DNA of 6,074 bases from Acidimicrobiaceae bacterium UBA2093 (GTDB lineage: Bacteria > Actinomycetota > Acidimicrobiia > Acidimicrobiales > Ilumatobacteraceae): NCBI GenBank assembly GCA_002331255.1, contig DCZD01000022.1, positions 1 to 6,074 on the forward strand, written 5' to 3'. Shown here piece by piece: positions 5,737-6,074 of the stretch (positions within the stretch are counted from its first letter, which is position 1; each line of letters opens with the position of its first letter). A program made the position numbers and the translations under genes. The notes beneath the pieces were generated by a model that saw nothing but the letters and a program-made list of their open reading frames with translations, was not told the DNA's origin and searched no databases.

Positions 5737-6074
5737 ATGAGCGACGAACACGCGCTGCTGGGCACCGTTCTGGGTGGTCGGTATCGAATTGAGACGGTGC
5801 GCAATGAAGCCACGTCGGCAGCCTCGGCAGCCGGAACCATCTTCTGCGAAGGCACCGACATCTCCACCGGCAATCCGGTGGGCATGCGGCTGACTGAAGT
5901 CTCCCGCTTGATCGACCCTGCCCTCGGTTCAACGACTCCTGCCGACGCAATTGAGGGTTTCGAACGCCAATTCGACGTGGCTGCATCGCTTCGTCACCCC
6001 ACCGTCGAAGCTGTCCTTGATCACGGTGAGGCGGTCATCGGAGGTGAGCGTCACGTGTATGTCGTCGCAGAGCC
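5737..6074 (+). CDS. Serine/threonine protein kinase-like protein, N-terminal part (3' partial, degenerate ATP site)
   Basis: The frame from ATG 5737 stays open to the window edge (112 complete codons). It follows the layout of a Hanks-type kinase N-lobe: LGGRYRIE (residues 12-19), a strand region ending ISTGNPVGMRLTEV (42-55), a helix region (about 68-86, FERQFDVAASL), RHPTVEAVLDHGE (86-98), and a hinge-like RHVYVVAEP (105-113). Two features differ from active kinases. The glycine-rich loop is missing after the first strand (ETVRNEATSAASAAG), and the VAVK lysine position reads VGMR, with Arg51 in place of Lys. This suggests a pseudokinase or a scaffold/receptor domain; actinobacterial MviN-type pseudokinases are a family precedent for degenerate kinase folds, though nothing here links it to them. 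The catalytic loop, any membrane helix and any C-terminal sensor lie beyond the window. It is divergent from the membrane-anchored gene. Confidence 0.72.
   Translation, partial: MSDEHALLGTVLGGRYRIETVRNEATSAASAAGTIFCEGTDISTGNPVGMRLTEVSRLIDPALGSTTPADAIEGFERQFDVAASLRHPTVEAVLDHGEAVIGGERHVYVVAE

Noticed and set aside
1..6074. tRNA, rRNA, CRISPR, insertion sequence, prophage or defence genes.
   Set aside because: No tRNA-like cloverleaf, spaced direct repeats, transposase motif or terminal inverted repeats were seen. The genes present are housekeeping or membrane proteins.

Overview
The window looks like a piece of an actinobacterial (Actinomycetota) chromosome, probably from the Acidimicrobiia or a related lineage. 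This rests on the fairly GC-rich coding sequence, the actinobacterial style of the proteins, and the gene set mnmA, a lone MetE-type barrel, and ligA. From memory, the last two are neighbours in Mycobacterium tuberculosis (Rv3015c and Rv3014c), with mnmA and iscS a few genes away. The lineage is an inference from motifs, not from a database search.

Layout, left to right. (1) Positions 1-987, + strand: most of mnmA (tRNA 2-thiouridylase). The 5' end lies outside the window, and an in-frame TGA at 55-57 falls where the family has a conserved Cys. (2) Positions 977-1852, - strand: an unrecognised membrane protein. It converges on mnmA and overlaps its end by 11 bp. (3) Positions 1853-1941: a divergent promoter region with an inverted repeat. 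(4) Positions 1942-3060, + strand: a stand-alone MetE/UROD-superfamily barrel protein. (5) Positions 3073-5169, + strand: complete NAD+-dependent DNA ligase LigA, only 12 bp downstream and probably in the same transcript. (6) Positions 5186-5665, - strand: a small membrane-anchored protein with an Ig-like/CopC-like exported domain, converging on ligA. (7) Positions 5666-5736: a second divergent promoter region with an interrupted inverted repeat. (8) Positions 5737-6074, + strand: the N-terminal part of a Ser/Thr protein kinase-like protein that runs off the window and lacks the usual nucleotide-binding residues.

Functionally this is a housekeeping region (tRNA modification and DNA replication/repair) interspersed with lineage-specific membrane proteins. 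No mobile element, CRISPR array, tRNA, rRNA or defence system was seen, and no stretch over 300 bases lacks a gene. The points most worth checking are the TGA inside mnmA, which sits in the loop of a perfect 7-bp inverted repeat, the altered metal site of the MetE-like protein, and the degenerate kinase N-lobe at the right edge.
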